This document shows, in pieces, positions 4,922-6,000 of a DNA stretch of 6,000 nucleotides. The stretch is from assembly GCA_027083895.1 (NCBI GenBank), contig JALWMN010000074.1, forward strand, positions 1-6,000. Direction: 5' to 3'. The stretch comes from Campylobacteraceae bacterium (lineage in GTDB: Bacteria; Campylobacterota; Campylobacteria; Campylobacterales; Sulfurovaceae). The notes under the pieces are model-generated. The model did not search any database. It had not been told where the DNA came from and saw nothing but the letters and a program-made list of their open reading frames with translations. How positions within the stretch are numbered: position 1 is the stretch's first letter; every line of letters starts with the position of its first letter. A program made the position numbers and the translations under genes.

Positions 4922-6000
4922 TGTTCATCTCCAGAAAATTCAATTTTCAGCACTCCTCTATAGAGTCCTTCATTTGGATAAAGTCGAATATCTTTTATAT
5001 CAATATTAGTAATTTTTTTATCAAATTTTTGAACTAGATTCTTAATAAAACGAGTAATTTTTTTATCATCTTCAGACTCTAACTCGATTGCATAAAGAGA
5101 GTCTGTAATTGAAATATTTCGACTATATAAATCGTGTTCTTTTAGAAGTTTTGTAATCTCTGTTAATTGCTCTGAGCGGAACTGATAGTGGAATTTTTTA
5201 TTGTAAACTTCAGTTACTTCATTAACTTTAGAGTTATAGAGTTTTTTACTTTTTGTGTAGGCTTTTTCAAGTGCTTTTAACTCCTCTTTCTTTTGTGCAA
5301 TAATTTTTTTATAATTATTGGCTTCAGCAGTTAATTTTGCTTCTTCTTGTGCAAGAAGTATATTTTTAGCCTGAATTGTTGAACCTATAATAAAATCATA
5401 AATAATCGGTGTAAAAAAGAGTAGAAGTATGATAAAAAAGAGAGCAATTATTTTTCCTGCTGGTCGTTGCGTAATTGGTTTTGGTTTAGGATATGGTGTA
5501 AGATTAGGTAACTCTATTAAACCACTCTCTAAGGCTTGTGCATTAAGTACCATCAATGGACAGATTGGGTCAATATCTTTGCTAAAATTAACTCTTTTTT
5601 GAAGGAGTGTGCTTAGAGCTATGGCATTCATATTGAGATAGTTTTTTATATAAGGTTCTAGAGTATCTTGGCTATTCCAACTAAGCATAACATAAGCATT
5701 GCGTACACTATCGATATCGTAGGCTCTTTTTGTATAAATAAGAATATCATTGATTGATAAAAAGCATTCATTTAATACTCTTATTAAAAGTTCTCTATGA
5801 GAAGATTCACCTTTTCGAGAGTCATTTTGTGAAAGAAACTTTCGAAATTGATCTTCAGACATTGGAACTTCATTTGCAAGTTTACAGAATCGATTATAAA
5901 TATCTTTAAGTGAGTATTTTATAGATTTAGAGTAGAGATACTCTCCTTTATAATAGAAAGTAACAGAACTATCGTTATCACCAAAATAGAGAAAGAGATC
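4918..6000 (-). CDS. MshI-like protein: PilM actin-fold part fused to PilN-like part (5' end outside window)
   Basis: The visible 360 residues are the C-terminal part of a larger protein. The frame has no stop from 6000 down to the TGA at 4918-4920, so the ATG at 5862 is internal (visible residue 47). The first visible residues (LFLYFGDNDSSVTFYYKG then EYLYSKSIKYSL) resemble the second half of a PilM/MshI actin-like ATPase fold. That part continues to about visible residue 165 (VRNAYVMLSWNSQ, then YIKNYLNM). The segment IELPNLTPYPKPKP stands where a separate PilN would have its INLLP-type PilM-binding tail. A transmembrane helix follows at visible residues about 184-206 (encoded by 5386-5451), then a long charged coiled coil (about 207-270) and a periplasmic alpha/beta domain (about 271-360) typical of PilN. 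PilM plus PilN in one chain is the MshI architecture. The usual adenosine-contacting GG is not seen near SWNS, so nucleotide binding is uncertain. Perhaps 120-200 N-terminal residues are missing from view. Confidence 0.85.
   Translation of the reverse strand, partial: DLFLYFGDNDSSVTFYYKGEYLYSKSIKYSLKDIYNRFCKLANEVPMSEDQFRKFLSQNDSRKGESSHRELLIRVLNECFLSINDILIYTKRAYDIDSVRNAYVMLSWNSQDTLEPYIKNYLNMNAIALSTLLQKRVNFSKDIDPICPLMVLNAQALESGLIELPNLTPYPKPKPITQRPAGKIIALFFIILLLFFTPIIYDFIIGSTIQAKNILLAQEEAKLTAEANNYKKIIAQKKEELKALEKAYTKSKKLYNSKVNEVTEVYNKKFHYQFRSEQLTEITKLLKEHDLYSRNISITDSLYAIELESEDDKKITRFIKNLVQKFDKKITNIDIKDIRLYPNEGLYRGVLKIEFSGDEQ
4928..4932 (-). promoter_or_regulatory. Ribosome binding site of the PilO-like gene
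   Basis: GGAGA on the minus strand, 6 nt before the ATG at 4921, within the last codons of the MshI-like gene (encoding SGDEQ). The start and stop codons overlap as ATGA, so the two genes are likely translationally coupled. Confidence 0.7.

Noticed and set aside
4837..5037. Plus-strand open frame of 66 codons spanning the MshI/PilO-like junction.
   Set aside because: It crosses two well-supported minus-strand genes, has no family resemblance and no gene context.
1..6000. Search for CRISPR arrays, tRNA or rRNA, insertion sequences, attachment sites, toxin-antitoxin or defence genes.
   Set aside because: No repeat-spacer pattern, transposase, RNA gene or unrelated ORF was seen. The longest non-coding stretch is 9 bp, so there is no room for a hidden accessory system between genes.

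Overview
The window is AT-rich (about a third G+C by eye). It is almost entirely one tightly packed gene train on the minus strand, so transcription runs from high to low coordinates. Seven genes are visible and both end genes run off the window. The protein content and gene order are those of a type IV pilus / type II secretion-like assembly machine of the MSHA class. The low G+C, the lysine/isoleucine/asparagine-rich proteins and the resemblance in order to the Campylobacter cts competence cluster suggest a Campylobacterota (epsilonproteobacterial) host, such as a Sulfurimonas/Sulfurovum/Arcobacter relative. This host call is inference and the genus is not resolved.

Layout in transcription order: (1) 6000-4918, 5'-truncated MshI-like protein, a PilM actin-like part fused to a PilN-like part with one membrane helix; (2) 4921-4286, PilO/MshJ-like inner-membrane protein; (3) 4289-3879, PilP/MshK-like exported protein with a GspC-type HR domain; (4) 3876-2353, outer-membrane secretin of the MshL type; (5) 2356-1547, ExeA/GspA/MshM-type AAA+ ATPase starting at GTG; (6) 1554-763, membrane-anchored TPR protein in the MshN position; (7) 753-1, N-terminal 251 residues of a GspE/PilB/MshE-family assembly ATPase, cut before its Walker A motif. 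There is essentially no intergenic DNA: the longest gap is 9 bp, and four of the six junctions overlap (three by 4 nt, one by 8 nt).

How the parts fit together: MshI, MshJ and MshK form the inner-membrane alignment complex that links the cytoplasmic machine to the periplasm. The secretin is the outer-membrane pore. The ExeA-like ATPase and the TPR protein probably help secretin assembly or positioning at the cell wall. MshE powers pilin polymerisation. The order equals Vibrio mshI-J-K-L-M-N-E, and its second half equals C. jejuni ctsR-ctsD-ctsP-ctsX-ctsE as I recall that locus. A surface pilus and a DNA-uptake (competence) pseudopilus are therefore both plausible functions. The pilin genes that would help decide lie outside the window.

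I found no RNA gene, mobile element, CRISPR array, terminator or convincing promoter. The operon promoter must lie beyond position 6000.
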